DNA from: DATBRC01 sp036560485
GTDB lineage: Bacteria; Pseudomonadota; Gammaproteobacteria; Burkholderiales; Burkholderiaceae_D
Reading direction: 5' to 3'
Assembly: GCA_036560485.1 (NCBI GenBank)
Contig: DATBRC010000061.1
Coordinates: 1-38,668 of the forward strand
DNA length: 38,668 nt
Part shown: positions 27,709-36,170 of the stretch, piece after piece
Layout: each line of letters opens with the position of its first letter
How positions within the stretch are numbered: the stretch's first letter is position 1
Translations under genes and position numbers: made by a program
Notes under the pieces: model-generated
What the model saw: the letters and a program-made list of their open reading frames with translations, nothing else
What the model was told of the DNA's origin: nothing
Databases searched by the model: none

Positions 27709-28362
27709 TCAATTCGATGATGCAGGTGAAACCAACAGGCCGCGCAGTATCAAGTCAATAAAACAATTCAAATAATCCTGGGGTTCGATCGGTTCTATCC
27801 GGCATGCACTGAAAGAGTGGTTCCACATCATCAGCATGATCATCGGTGCAACGATGACATTCATCGCTTGCTTGGTATCGATCGGACGGAATTCACCGCG
27901 ACTGATGCCGCGCTCCAGCATGCGGATGATTAACGCATTGCCGCGCGAGATCACTTCTTCGTGATAAAACTTGGCGACATCCGGAAAATTGCCGGATTCC
28001 GCCATCATCAATTTGGTCAGGCCGGATAATTTGGTATTGCCGATTCGGTTCCACCATCCCATCATGATGTCGCGGAATAGGGTCGCGCTATCGCCTTCAA
28101 AACGATCGACCGTTTGTTCCGCTTCACCTAGTACCGGCACCACGTTTTCGCGCACCACTGCTTTGAACAAGTCTTCCTTGTTCGTGAAATACAAATACAA
28201 GGTGCCTTTCGATACGCCGGCATTTTTTGCCACGTCATCCAGCCGGGTCGCGAGATAGCCGCGCTCCACAAACAAATCGAGCGCAGCGGATAACAATTCC
28301 TGCGGACGCGCTTCTTTACGGCGAGCCCAGCGCGGTTGGTTTTTGAAAGGGCAAGAGAGCAT
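27709..28362 (-). CDS. TetR-family regulator of the second RND operon
   Basis: This 217-residue regulator has an N-terminal helix-turn-helix at about residues 20-66 (LLSAALDLFVERGYLATRLDDVAKNAGVSKGTLYLYFTNKEDLF). The C-terminal region (ISRGNALIIRMLERGISRGEFRPID) resembles TetR_C_33-type ligand domains. It is the promoter-proximal gene of the run tetR-MFP-RND-pcm-rhodanese-tolC, so the repressor is made with its target. A TTACTG-N6-CAGTAA operator lies 22 bases upstream. Confidence 0.92.
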   Translation of the reverse strand: MLSCPFKNQPRWARRKEARPQELLSAALDLFVERGYLATRLDDVAKNAGVSKGTLYLYFTNKEDLFKAVVRENVVPVLGEAEQTVDRFEGDSATLFRDIMMGWWNRIGNTKLSGLTKLMMAESGNFPDVAKFYHEEVISRGNALIIRMLERGISRGEFRPIDTKQAMNVIVAPMIMLMMWNHSFSACRIEPIEPQDYLNCFIDLILRGLLVSPASSN

Positions 28363-28379
28363 TGATGCGCCGATTTTAG

Positions 28380-28405
28380 TAACTTACTGGGGAGTCAGTA
28401 ATGTA
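28380..28405. promoter_or_regulatory. Operator-like palindrome upstream of the second tetR
   Basis: TTACTG (28384-28389) and CAGTAA (28396-28401) are perfectly inverted around six bases; outer bases extend the symmetry to 8 of 10 per arm. Position just upstream of the tetR ATG and the half-site sequence (TTACTGAC-like) fit a TetR autoregulatory site. Confidence 0.6.
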
Positions 28406-28474
28406 GCTGTCTAATGGACTGACGTCAAGTCAACGGGCACGGCATACCAATATTCACTGAGTGCTTAATTTTTT

Positions 28475-28664
28475 AGAGCGCTTAACAAAATGCGTCGGGC
28501 AAGGCGCGCCGCCCGTGGCCCTGAAGGACATGAATTTGTCCTTGCAAGGCAAACCGTATAGCAGGCTGGCAGCATGCTGCCAGAACCCCCATGCTAAACC
28601 GCAGACAGTACGGACGTACGGCAAGGACAAATAACGCTGCCCGACGCATTTTGTTAGGCGCTCT
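28475..28664. mobile_element. 190-bp element with 27-bp terminal inverted repeats and nested palindromes
   Basis: The ends 28475-28501 and 28638-28664 are inverted copies matching at 26 of 27 positions. Inside lie AAGGACA-N6-TGTCCTT, an 18-bp perfect palindrome (CTGGCAGCATGCTGCCAG), GTACG-N2-CGTAC, and a longer-range pair TGTCCTTGC/GCAAGGACA, so the whole segment can fold as one branched cruciform. There is no plausible coding frame. The extremities contain GCTTAAC (28480-28486) and GTTAGGC (28653-28659), which satisfy the RYYYAAC and GTTRRRY rules of integron attC sites, but the length is above usual attC and no cassette or integrase is next to it. MITE/REP-like repeat or attC-like remnant are both open. 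Confidence 0.7.
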
Positions 28665-28756
28665 TAATGTAGGACTTACGCAAAATGCATAACCCGTTGT
28701 TCCCGCCTGCACGGAAACGACGGTGATTGATCGCGGTCTCAAACGCATGGCCAAAT

Positions 28757-28786
28757 AAAAAAAGGGAGGCAACTAGCACGCCTCCC
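28757..28786 (-). terminator. Rho-independent terminator of the DUF1631 gene
   Basis: On the minus strand, GGGAGGC-N9-GCCTCCC forms a 7- to 8-bp GC stem followed by a run of seven T (A at 28757-28763 on the plus strand). It lies about 24 bases beyond the stop codon of the gene at 28810. Confidence 0.85.
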
Positions 28787-28809
28787 TCAACTCGGACCGA
28801 TCAATTAAA

Positions 28810-31002
28810 TCAAGCCGCTGTTTTCGTTTCAATCTCAGGGTCGTTAGCGCCTTCTGTTCCTAGCGCTTCTTCTAGGGCGCGATCCACCACGCCGCTCACC
28901 AGCACATGACGTGCGCCGTTGTTGCGGAAGGTTTCTGCCAGCTTCTCGGAAGACATGGAGAAAGATTCTTTCTTGTCGCCGGTGGTGAAGATATACAGGT
29001 TGCGCATCGGGCTGACCCATGCCAATTTGTATTTCGCGACTGCCGCATCCTTCGGCGTGAATTCCAGCCACATGCCGCGTTCCAGTTTTTCGACTGTATC
29101 GACAAACTCGTCAGCTTCAACTTCAGGCTGTTTTTTCGCGCGGATTTCCAAGCGGCGCTCGGCAGCTTTTTTGGCTGCTTCCATCGATAATTCCAATTGC
29201 CGTTGAGGCGACATTTCAATCGGTGCGCGCACAATCGAAGCATGGCATTCTGCCAATTCGGCAAAGAACTTCAATCGCTCGGCATCGTCCAGTTTGACGA
29301 TATTGAGCCACTTGTTCAGCGTTGCCAGCAATCCCGGCAGCTTCGCAACCAATTCCTTGCGCTGTTCCGGCGTAATCTTCGGTTTAACGCTCCAGATCAA
29401 GTCATCCATCGTCTTGATAGCGCTATCCAGAGCTTGCGGTTTTTCATCCTTGACGCTATAGGCAATGGTCAGCACCGATACCCATTTGCTTTCCAGGAAA
29501 GTTTCGACAAATGCCACGACTTCACCGGTGCCGACACGCATTGCCACATCTGTCTTGGCCGACTTGGTCGCGACAATGATTTTCTCTTGCTTGAGCGCGT
29601 TAGTGATTGGTGTCGCAAGCGCTTCGGTGGCAGTCGCTTCTTCCTTGTTGATGTATGCCTCAAGATCGGACACCACATCGGAGAATACGGAAACTTCCTG
29701 ATCGTAATCCTTTTGCACGCGCGCCACATTGCGCTTCATTGTTTGGTAAAGCGGATCTTCAATACCTTTGTTTTGATCCCAACCAAGACTGGATTTGGAG
29801 AGCAGATCAATCAGCCGTCTGGCCGGATGGTCATCCTTGAAGAAGAAATCCTTGTCGATCAATGAAGCCTTCAGCACCGGCACTTGCAACATGCCGATCA
29901 ATGATTTGACCTCGGTCGGGATATTCTGGTCGCGAAAAACGATATCGAAAATCTTTGTCAGTAGATCGATCGTTTGTTCATCGACCTTGCGCAAAGCCCC
30001 TTGCGGCGCCTGGTTTTTGATGCTGGTCAGCGCAGCAGTCGTCAGTGAATTGCCGATTGCGCCAGCATCCAGCGGCGCATCGAAAATGCTCTTTTGCATG
30101 CCGGCCAAAAAGCCCAGTAACTGGTTGCTGGCAGCGGTCGCTTGCAAAAACTGTGCAGGCAATCCGCCTGCGCCGCCGCCCATGCCGCCCGCTCCGCCCA
30201 TTGCGGCGGCAACACCTGCATCCGGCACAGCCTCTTGCCCAAACATGCGTTTCAACTGTTCATCGACGGCAGCCTTTTTGGACGCATCTTTTGTCGAGTT
30301 GGATTTTTTGATGCGGTATGAATCGGACAGCTCGGTTTGTATGCCGCGTCCAATCAGCGCTTCGTTCATCGCCTGCAATAGCGGTGCCAAATCAATAAAA
30401 TTTTCTGTTGTAAGCAGAGGCAGAATGATGCTGTGCGTCTCGGGATCAGGGTTGAACTCACTCCATGCAGCGGTAATGGCATTCAAAAATACTTCAGGCC
30501 GAAATGGGTTTTGCGAAATGGAAAATTCTTCGCGATTAAACAATGCGGCAAGACGGATGCCAAGTGAAGTATATAAATTGGTATGGATAGATTCGATCGG
30601 ACGGCATATATTGCCAAACGTGACTTTGCTTTCCATTTCTTCAAAGGACACCAGCGACAAACCGCCTTCTTCGCTTTTTAACTTTGCGGATGGTGTATCT
30701 TTTTCACAAGCCTGGATTTCGTTGCGAATTGCATCTTCAAGGTGGGCAGACGCGACGTAATAAAATGGATAGGCGTTTTTCTTTAACAGGTTGGCAGAAT
30801 TGAATGCGGCATTCGCAATCTTCGGATCGTGATTTTGTTCAGACAACGCAAACAACGCATCGGTTAAGCGGATGGTGAATGCGTCGAGTTGCCCATTGGC
30901 TTCACCCGCAGCGACAGGGATCAGGCTTTGCAAAATCTCACTCCGCCTCGAAATCGAGACCGAATTTGCAATTCGCTTGCTCATGGCTGTAAGAGTGCCC
31001 AT
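28810..31002 (-). CDS. DUF1631 family protein
   Basis: The 730-residue cytoplasmic protein matches the DUF1631 family, sometimes mislabelled thymidine phosphorylase. It is mostly helical. A glycine-rich low-complexity stretch (residues 262-281) divides the N-terminal third from a central helical region. The last ~100 residues read LERGMWLEFTPKDAAVAKYKLAWVSPMRNLYIFTTGDKKESFSMS, a small beta-rich module similar in outline to PilZ-type barrels; I see no RxxxR signature, so c-di-GMP binding is unproven. Two starts are possible (31002 and an internal ATG seven codons on); neither has a strong ribosome site. It is monocistronic, with its own terminator. Function is not known. Confidence 0.85.
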   Translation of the reverse strand: MGTLTAMSKRIANSVSISRRSEILQSLIPVAAGEANGQLDAFTIRLTDALFALSEQNHDPKIANAAFNSANLLKKNAYPFYYVASAHLEDAIRNEIQACEKDTPSAKLKSEEGGLSLVSFEEMESKVTFGNICRPIESIHTNLYTSLGIRLAALFNREEFSISQNPFRPEVFLNAITAAWSEFNPDPETHSIILPLLTTENFIDLAPLLQAMNEALIGRGIQTELSDSYRIKKSNSTKDASKKAAVDEQLKRMFGQEAVPDAGVAAAMGGAGGMGGGAGGLPAQFLQATAASNQLLGFLAGMQKSIFDAPLDAGAIGNSLTTAALTSIKNQAPQGALRKVDEQTIDLLTKIFDIVFRDQNIPTEVKSLIGMLQVPVLKASLIDKDFFFKDDHPARRLIDLLSKSSLGWDQNKGIEDPLYQTMKRNVARVQKDYDQEVSVFSDVVSDLEAYINKEEATATEALATPITNALKQEKIIVATKSAKTDVAMRVGTGEVVAFVETFLESKWVSVLTIAYSVKDEKPQALDSAIKTMDDLIWSVKPKITPEQRKELVAKLPGLLATLNKWLNIVKLDDAERLKFFAELAECHASIVRAPIEMSPQRQLELSMEAAKKAAERRLEIRAKKQPEVEADEFVDTVEKLERGMWLEFTPKDAAVAKYKLAWVSPMRNLYIFTTGDKKESFSMSSEKLAETFRNNGARHVLVSGVVDRALEEALGTEGANDPEIETKTAA

Positions 31003-31464
31003 AGTCTTGCTAGTCTAATGTGAATGTTCGAGCAGATACAACCTGTCTGCTATTTGTTTTATAAACCGGAAAAACGCCTTGTGTAATTTAATGCTTCAAA
31101 AACCTTCACTTGTTTATGACGATTGAAATTGCAGCTTCAAAGTACGCACTGTGAAACACAATTTCACAATTCTATTGTGGCAGAAAATTTCCACAAGGCA
31201 ATACATTTTGTGCGATTGTTACAAATTATTTCGTAAAAATTGCAGTTCTGATATTAGCTTTGATATTTTGTTATGTATGTTGGTAGCGAATGTTAGTAGC
31301 CTAAGTATCCAAATTAATGGCTGTTTCCCATTGTTATTAACGGGAAAAACCATCATTACTTAAATTGCTTTCATTGACGAATGTCAAAGAAATAGCGTTG
31401 TGGAAATTAAATCAGCCAACGATGACATCTCAATGACCAGACGATATTCCACATCACTTTACTG
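31003..31464. other. AT-rich gene-free stretch with several inverted repeats
   Basis: No credible gene is seen in these 462 bases. It must hold the promoter of the minus-strand DUF1631 gene and probably that of the YkgJ-like gene. Visible symmetry includes AGCAGA-N9-TCTGCT (31031-31051), GTGAAA-N5-TTTCAC (31151-31167) and TTTCCC-N12-GGGAAA (31324-31347). The best one, at 31369-31392, is listed separately. A 70-codon frame at 31151 is low-complexity and has no ribosome site, so I do not call it. Confidence 0.5.
31369..31392. promoter_or_regulatory. 24-bp inverted repeat in the region upstream of the YkgJ-like gene
   Basis: TTTC-A-TTGAC and GTCAA-A-GAAA are inverted around GAAT with one non-pairing position per arm. 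It lies about 75 bases before the start at 31465 and could be a regulator binding site. No assignment to a family is possible. Confidence 0.35.
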
Positions 31465-31728
31465 ATGAATACTTTTAATTGCCGAGCCGCTTGCGGTGCA
31501 TGCTGTATTGCGCCTTCCATCTCATCTGCGATTCCCGGTATGCCGAATGGCAAATTGGCCGGCGAGCGCTGTATCCAATTGGGCGACGATGAGCGCTGCA
31601 AAATCTTCGGTCATCCCGATCGTCCTGCAGTGTGCCGCAGCCTGCAACCTTCACACGAGATGTGCGGTGAAACACGGGCAGATGCGATGTTCTATTTGAA
31701 CAGACTCGAAACATTAACTTCAACATAA
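31465..31728 (+). CDS. YkgJ-like cysteine-cluster protein
   Basis: The 87-residue product has eight cysteines (residues 6, 10, 13, 14, 36, 45, 57 and 67) in the CRxxCGACC...RCxIFG...RPAVC...EMCG arrangement of the YkgJ/Fe-S or zinc-binding cysteine cluster family (PF03692). The IPGMPNGKLAGERCIQL centre is characteristic. The metal is probably an iron-sulfur cluster or zinc; role unknown. A tandem 11-base duplication (31716-31726 and 31727-31737) covers the stop codon. Confidence 0.88.
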   Translation: MNTFNCRAACGACCIAPSISSAIPGMPNGKLAGERCIQLGDDERCKIFGHPDRPAVCRSLQPSHEMCGETRADAMFYLNRLETLTST

Positions 31729-31938
31729 CTTCAACATAAAGCAAGTTGGCAACAGGCATATTCACCATGCAATTTGACGCTATGCAAGTCGGCAAAATAT
31801 GACGGCCTTATCCTCTCCATAATTTACGGCTACGTGGTAACCTTCAGCCCAGCCGAAAATGTTTGAGCCGTACTCTGCACCGCGCCGTACCGGATCCGAC
31901 AATCACTTTATTAACTACACCGATCATCACGCCAAACC

Positions 31939-32772
31939 ATGGATCTCATACTTGCATGTAAAGCGCTCATCATGGGCATTGTCGAAGGACTCACAGAATT
32001 CTTGCCGATCTCGTCAACAGGACATTTGATCCTCGCCGGAAGCTTGCTTGATTTTACCGGCGATAAAATCAAGGTATTCGAAATCGTCATCCAGGCCGGC
32101 GCCATTTTTGCAGTGTGCTGGGAATATCGAGTCAAAATCGGCGCCGTGATCGCAGGTTTGTTCAGCGACGCCAAAGCGCAGAAATTCGCACTCAATCTGG
32201 TGGTCGCCTTTTTGCCGGCAGCGGTACTCGGCGTTTTGTTCAACAAGAAAATCAAGGAAGTATTGTTCTCCGCTGTTCCCGTTGCGCTGGCTTTCATTAT
32301 CGGCGGCTTGATTATCCTGTGGGTGGAGCGTCGCCATAAAGATGATGCGGTTGTCGCTCGAATCAATTCGGTCGATGACATGAGTTTGATGGATGCATTG
32401 AAGATCGGTTGTGCCCAGGCATTCGCATTAATACCCGGCACCAGCCGATCGGGCGCCACCATCATTGGCGCCATGCTGTTCGGCATGTCGCGCAAGGCAG
32501 CAACCGAGTTTTCATTTTTCCTCGCGATTCCGACATTATTCGGCGCCACGATTTTTTCGCTTTATAAAGAACGTGCGCTGTTGTCCGCAGCGGATGTGCC
32601 GTTGTTCAGCATCGGCACTGTTGCCGCATTTATTTCGGCTTTCTTTTGTGTGCGCTGGTTGCTGCGTTATATCAGTACACACAACTTCAGTGCGTTCGCA
32701 TGGTATCGCATCGCGTTTGGTTTGGTGATCATCGCCACCTCATATTATGGTTTGGTTGTTTGGGCAGATTAA
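31939..32772 (+). CDS. uppP: Undecaprenyl-diphosphatase
   Basis: The 277-residue integral membrane phosphatase recycles undecaprenyl pyrophosphate to the carrier used for peptidoglycan and O-antigen, and overproduction gives bacitracin resistance. Both active-site motifs are present: EGLTEFLPISSTGH (16-29) and PGTSRSG (166-172). Seven to eight transmembrane segments fit the family. The preceding 210 bases have no gene. recQ starts 12 bases after the stop, so they are probably cotranscribed. Confidence 0.96.
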   Translation: MDLILACKALIMGIVEGLTEFLPISSTGHLILAGSLLDFTGDKIKVFEIVIQAGAIFAVCWEYRVKIGAVIAGLFSDAKAQKFALNLVVAFLPAAVLGVLFNKKIKEVLFSAVPVALAFIIGGLIILWVERRHKDDAVVARINSVDDMSLMDALKIGCAQAFALIPGTSRSGATIIGAMLFGMSRKAATEFSFFLAIPTLFGATIFSLYKERALLSAADVPLFSIGTVAAFISAFFCVRWLLRYISTHNFSAFAWYRIAFGLVIIATSYYGLVVWAD

Positions 32773-32784
32773 TGTTGAAAGATA

Positions 32785-34620
32785 ATGTTTAAAGAATCGA
32801 GCAGCGCATTGAGCAAAGAGCGTGCGCTGCATCAATTACAAACTGTTTTCGGCTATTCCGCATTTCGTGGTCCGCAAGCGGAAATCGTCGAGCACATCAC
32901 GCAAGGCGGCGATGCGCTGGTGCTGATGCCGACCGGCGGGGGCAAATCGTTGTGCTATCAAATCCCGTCGTTGTTGCGTGAAGGTGTCGGCGTCGTGATT
33001 TCACCGTTGATCGCATTGATGCAGGACCAGGTCGATGCGCTGGCAGAAGTCGGTGTGCGCGCAGCCTTCATCAACTCGACACAAACCTATGAAGAATCGG
33101 CGCGCATCGAACGCCGTGTCAGAAGCGGCGACCTCGATCTGGTCTATGTCGCGCCGGAACGGTTGCTCACACCGCGTTGCCTGGATTTATTGGAATCATC
33201 GAAGATTGCATTGTTCGCCATCGACGAAGCACATTGCGTATCGCAATGGGGCCACGATTTCCGTCCGGAATACATCAAGCTGTCGGTACTGCATGAACGC
33301 TTCCCCAATGTGCCGCGCATCGCACTGACCGCAACTGCCGACCAGCAAACGCGCGAGGAGATCGCGCATCGTCTGCAGCTCGACGATGCACGACAATTCG
33401 TTTCATCATTCGATCGCCCCAATATCCGTTATCAAATCGTCGAGAAAAATAATGGCCGCAAGCAGCTGCTCGAATTTATCGAAAGCGAACATGCGAGCGA
33501 TGCAGGTATTGTGTATTGCCTTTCGCGCAAGAAGGTCGAAGAAACCGCAGAGTTCCTGAAAGAAAACGGCATCAATGCATTGCCGTATCACGCCGGCATG
33601 GACACGCCGACACGCACTAAAAATCAGGCGCGCTTCCTGCGCGAGGAATCGATCGTGATGGTCGCCACTATCGCTTTCGGCATGGGCATCGACAAGCCCG
33701 ATGTGCGTTTCGTCGCGCATCTCGATCTGCCGAAAAGTATCGAAGGTTATTATCAGGAAACCGGCCGCGCCGGCCGCGACGGCGCACCTGCCAATGCATG
33801 GATGGCGTACGGCTTGCAAGATGTCGTGCAGCAGCGTCGCATGATCGATGAGTCGGAAGCCGATGAAACCTTCAAGCGTGTGCAAAGCGTCAAGCTCGAT
33901 GCAATGCTCGGCTTGTGCGAGACGATGAATTGTCGTCGTGCGCGATTGCTCACGTATTTCGGACAGGCAGCAGGCGCATGCGGCAATTGCGATACCTGTC
34001 TGAATCCGCCGACGTCATTCGACGGCACCGTACTGGTACAAAAATTATTGTCGACGATTTACCGCGTCGATCAACGCTTCGGTGCAATGCATGTGATTGA
34101 AGTTTTGCGCGGTGCCGACACCGACAAGATCAAGCAATGGCATCATCATGAAATCTCGACCTACGGCATCGGCTCGGCCATCAGTGAAGCAGAGTGGCGC
34201 GCGATTCTGCGCCAGACCATTGCTCTCGGATTGGTAACGGTTGATCATGAAGCATATAGCGCGTTGAAGCTGACCGACGCTGCACGTCCGGTATTGAAAG
34301 GCGAGCAAACAGTTCAGTTGCGTCAATATCAAAAGCCGGTCAAGACAAAACAAAAATCGGCCAAGCCGAAAGGTTATGTCGAATCCGATCTTTCTACCAC
34401 CGAGCAAGCGATATTCGACAAGCTGCGCTGGTGGCGTGTCGAGACCGCGCGCAAGCATAATGTGCCCGCGTATGTGATCTTTCATGACGCGACAATGCGC
34501 GAGATTGCCAAGGCGCAGCCTGGATCGTTGCGTGATTTGCGCGGCGTGTCGGGAGTAGGGGAGAAGAAGCTGGAAACCTACGGTGACGAGATTATTGCGT
34601 TGATTGCCGAGATGAGCTGA
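32785..34620 (+). CDS. recQ: ATP-dependent DNA helicase RecQ
   Basis: This 611-residue 3'-5' helicase acts in recombination and replication-fork repair. Visible parts: Walker A PTGGGKS (49-55), DEAH box (147-150) with the aromatic-rich loop SQWGHDFRPEY, motif VI QETGRAGRDG, a zinc-binding Cys set (CETMNC...CGNCDTC, the RecQ-Ct), a winged-helix region and a C-terminal HRDC domain (about 535-611). Full-length and intact. It lies directly after uppP and is convergent with the MgtC-like gene. Confidence 0.97.
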   Translation: MFKESSSALSKERALHQLQTVFGYSAFRGPQAEIVEHITQGGDALVLMPTGGGKSLCYQIPSLLREGVGVVISPLIALMQDQVDALAEVGVRAAFINSTQTYEESARIERRVRSGDLDLVYVAPERLLTPRCLDLLESSKIALFAIDEAHCVSQWGHDFRPEYIKLSVLHERFPNVPRIALTATADQQTREEIAHRLQLDDARQFVSSFDRPNIRYQIVEKNNGRKQLLEFIESEHASDAGIVYCLSRKKVEETAEFLKENGINALPYHAGMDTPTRTKNQARFLREESIVMVATIAFGMGIDKPDVRFVAHLDLPKSIEGYYQETGRAGRDGAPANAWMAYGLQDVVQQRRMIDESEADETFKRVQSVKLDAMLGLCETMNCRRARLLTYFGQAAGACGNCDTCLNPPTSFDGTVLVQKLLSTIYRVDQRFGAMHVIEVLRGADTDKIKQWHHHEISTYGIGSAISEAEWRAILRQTIALGLVTVDHEAYSALKLTDAARPVLKGEQTVQLRQYQKPVKTKQKSAKPKGYVESDLSTTEQAIFDKLRWWRVETARKHNVPAYVIFHDATMREIAKAQPGSLRDLRGVSGVGEKKLETYGDEIIALIAEMS

Positions 34621-34657
34621 TTTCAAGTATTGGTCACTTCGTTCGCATCAACATGTT

Positions 34658-36040
34658 TTACCGTGCCGGAAATCCCTCCGATAACCGCAGCAGCTCCGGA
34701 AAATAACGTTCCATCATATTCATGATCGTTCCTTCCAGCAGCATGCCGGCAATGCCGAGCACGGCGATTGCCACCATCGCAACCGACAGGCCGAACGACA
34801 GGCGGCGATTCCGGGCGCGGAATACAAACGGCAAATTAATCACGACACTGGCAATCGAAGCAATCACGGCACCGGTCGCTGCAACACTGAATGAGATGGT
34901 GCCGCTGGAAGACAAACTGGCCGCTGCCGCTACCGCACTGGCGCTCGACACGACGCCACCGATTACGCTGACAACATAAAAACCGACATCGCCAAAATAC
35001 CGCTGCGTCAACACACCGACCACATGCAGCACCAAAAAGATGAACCCGAATTTCAGCGCTGCCCACAAAGAAAACGGCAAAGTCAACGAGGTGTCGCTGA
35101 TCGGATTTTCTTCCGGAACTTCAACCCTTCGGCGTCGTCGTCCGATTAATGCCCAGCCTGCGCTGGCTAGTAGCATCAGCACAAAAGAAATCAATGCCGA
35201 CATCGCAGCACGCGGTGCAAGCAGTAGCAGGATTACCGCGTTGCGCGCAATCATCGCCGCCGTCGCCAGCAGTATGCCTTGGTAAGCGGCAACGATCTCG
35301 CTACGAGCGCGGCTGTTTCTGATACGTGTTGCCAGTTCGTTCACGGTGACGCTGCTATTCACCAGGCCGCCAAGAAAACCCGCGATCGTGATGCCGCGCG
35401 TCCCGTATATTTTCCACAGAACATAGTTTACAAAACCGATGCCGGCGATCAGGATCACCGTGATCCATGCAGCACGCGGCTCGATCAATCCCAACGGACC
35501 GATGTTGCCCATCGGTAGCGCCGGATAGATGACGATGCCGAGGATCGCCAGCAACAACGCCGAGCGCAATTCGTTTTCCGTCAAGCCGATACTGAAACCT
35601 TGCAACCGATCCTTCCATGCCAGCAGTGCCGTCGTGCTGACCATGATCGCGGCCGGTGTCAGCGTATGGCCCTTGCCGCACAGAATGCCGACCACGCAAG
35701 TGATCAGCATGGCCGCCGACGTGGTCAGTTCGGTGCCTTCACGCGTACGCAATTCCTGGATGTTCAGAAAAATCGTCAGCAGTCCCGTCAGGCACAGAAT
35801 GATGTACGCATACGGATCGCCAAGCGCCGCACCGACCGATCCCAGCAGCGCAATAAAACCGAAGGTGCGCAATCCCGCTTCCTTCTTGCGCCGCTCGCGC
35901 TCCAACCCGATCAGCAGCCCAAGCGCCAACGCCAACGCAAAGCGCGCGAGCATTTCAAGATAAGGCCAATCGGACGAAGGACCGATAGCCAAGTCGGCGA
36001 TACCGGAAGCAGCGGATGTCAAAGACAAGGTAAGGGTCAT
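34658..36040 (-). CDS. MgtC/SapB and DUF4010 domain membrane protein
   Basis: The 460-residue polytopic membrane protein has an N-terminal MgtC/SapB-type domain (ALGLLIGLERERRKKEAGLRTFGFIALLGSVGA, roughly residues 37-70) followed by a DUF4010 region with about eight more hydrophobic segments (LLAILGIVIYPALP, GFLGGLVNSSVTVNELATR). The conserved GLERE and RTF residues of MgtC are present. Members have been linked to magnesium homeostasis or left unassigned; no function is claimed here. It is downstream of trmB on the same strand, with 130 bases between that hold a GCGGC-N4-GCCGC hairpin at 36089-36102. Confidence 0.85.
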   Translation of the reverse strand: MTLTLSLTSAASGIADLAIGPSSDWPYLEMLARFALALALGLLIGLERERRKKEAGLRTFGFIALLGSVGAALGDPYAYIILCLTGLLTIFLNIQELRTREGTELTTSAAMLITCVVGILCGKGHTLTPAAIMVSTTALLAWKDRLQGFSIGLTENELRSALLLAILGIVIYPALPMGNIGPLGLIEPRAAWITVILIAGIGFVNYVLWKIYGTRGITIAGFLGGLVNSSVTVNELATRIRNSRARSEIVAAYQGILLATAAMIARNAVILLLLAPRAAMSALISFVLMLLASAGWALIGRRRRRVEVPEENPISDTSLTLPFSLWAALKFGFIFLVLHVVGVLTQRYFGDVGFYVVSVIGGVVSSASAVAAAASLSSSGTISFSVAATGAVIASIASVVINLPFVFRARNRRLSFGLSVAMVAIAVLGIAGMLLEGTIMNMMERYFPELLRLSEGFPAR

Positions 36041-36170
36041 CTGGTTCGATGTCTTGTTCTTGTTGGTAATCCCTGTATTTTATGAACGCGGCCTCAGCCG
36101 CATATTGATATATGAATAGAAGCGTGCAGAAAGTATGAATGCAGAATGGATTGTAATGCGGCTGAAATGC

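Noticed and set aside
28475..28664. Full integron cassette array
   Set aside because: Only one attC-like unit, with no integrase gene, no second site and no cassette gene in range.
28687..28730. Possible degenerate copy of the repeat family seen at 7063
   Set aside because: CCCGTTGTTCCCGCCTGCACGG shares only the general style; too few matching positions to group it.
28482..28772. 96-codon minus-strand frame across the palindromic element
   Set aside because: It is translated repeat sequence, running through both inverted arms.
31151..31363. 70-codon frame in the AT-rich gap
   Set aside because: No ribosome site, chance opening in AT-rich DNA, no recognisable pattern.
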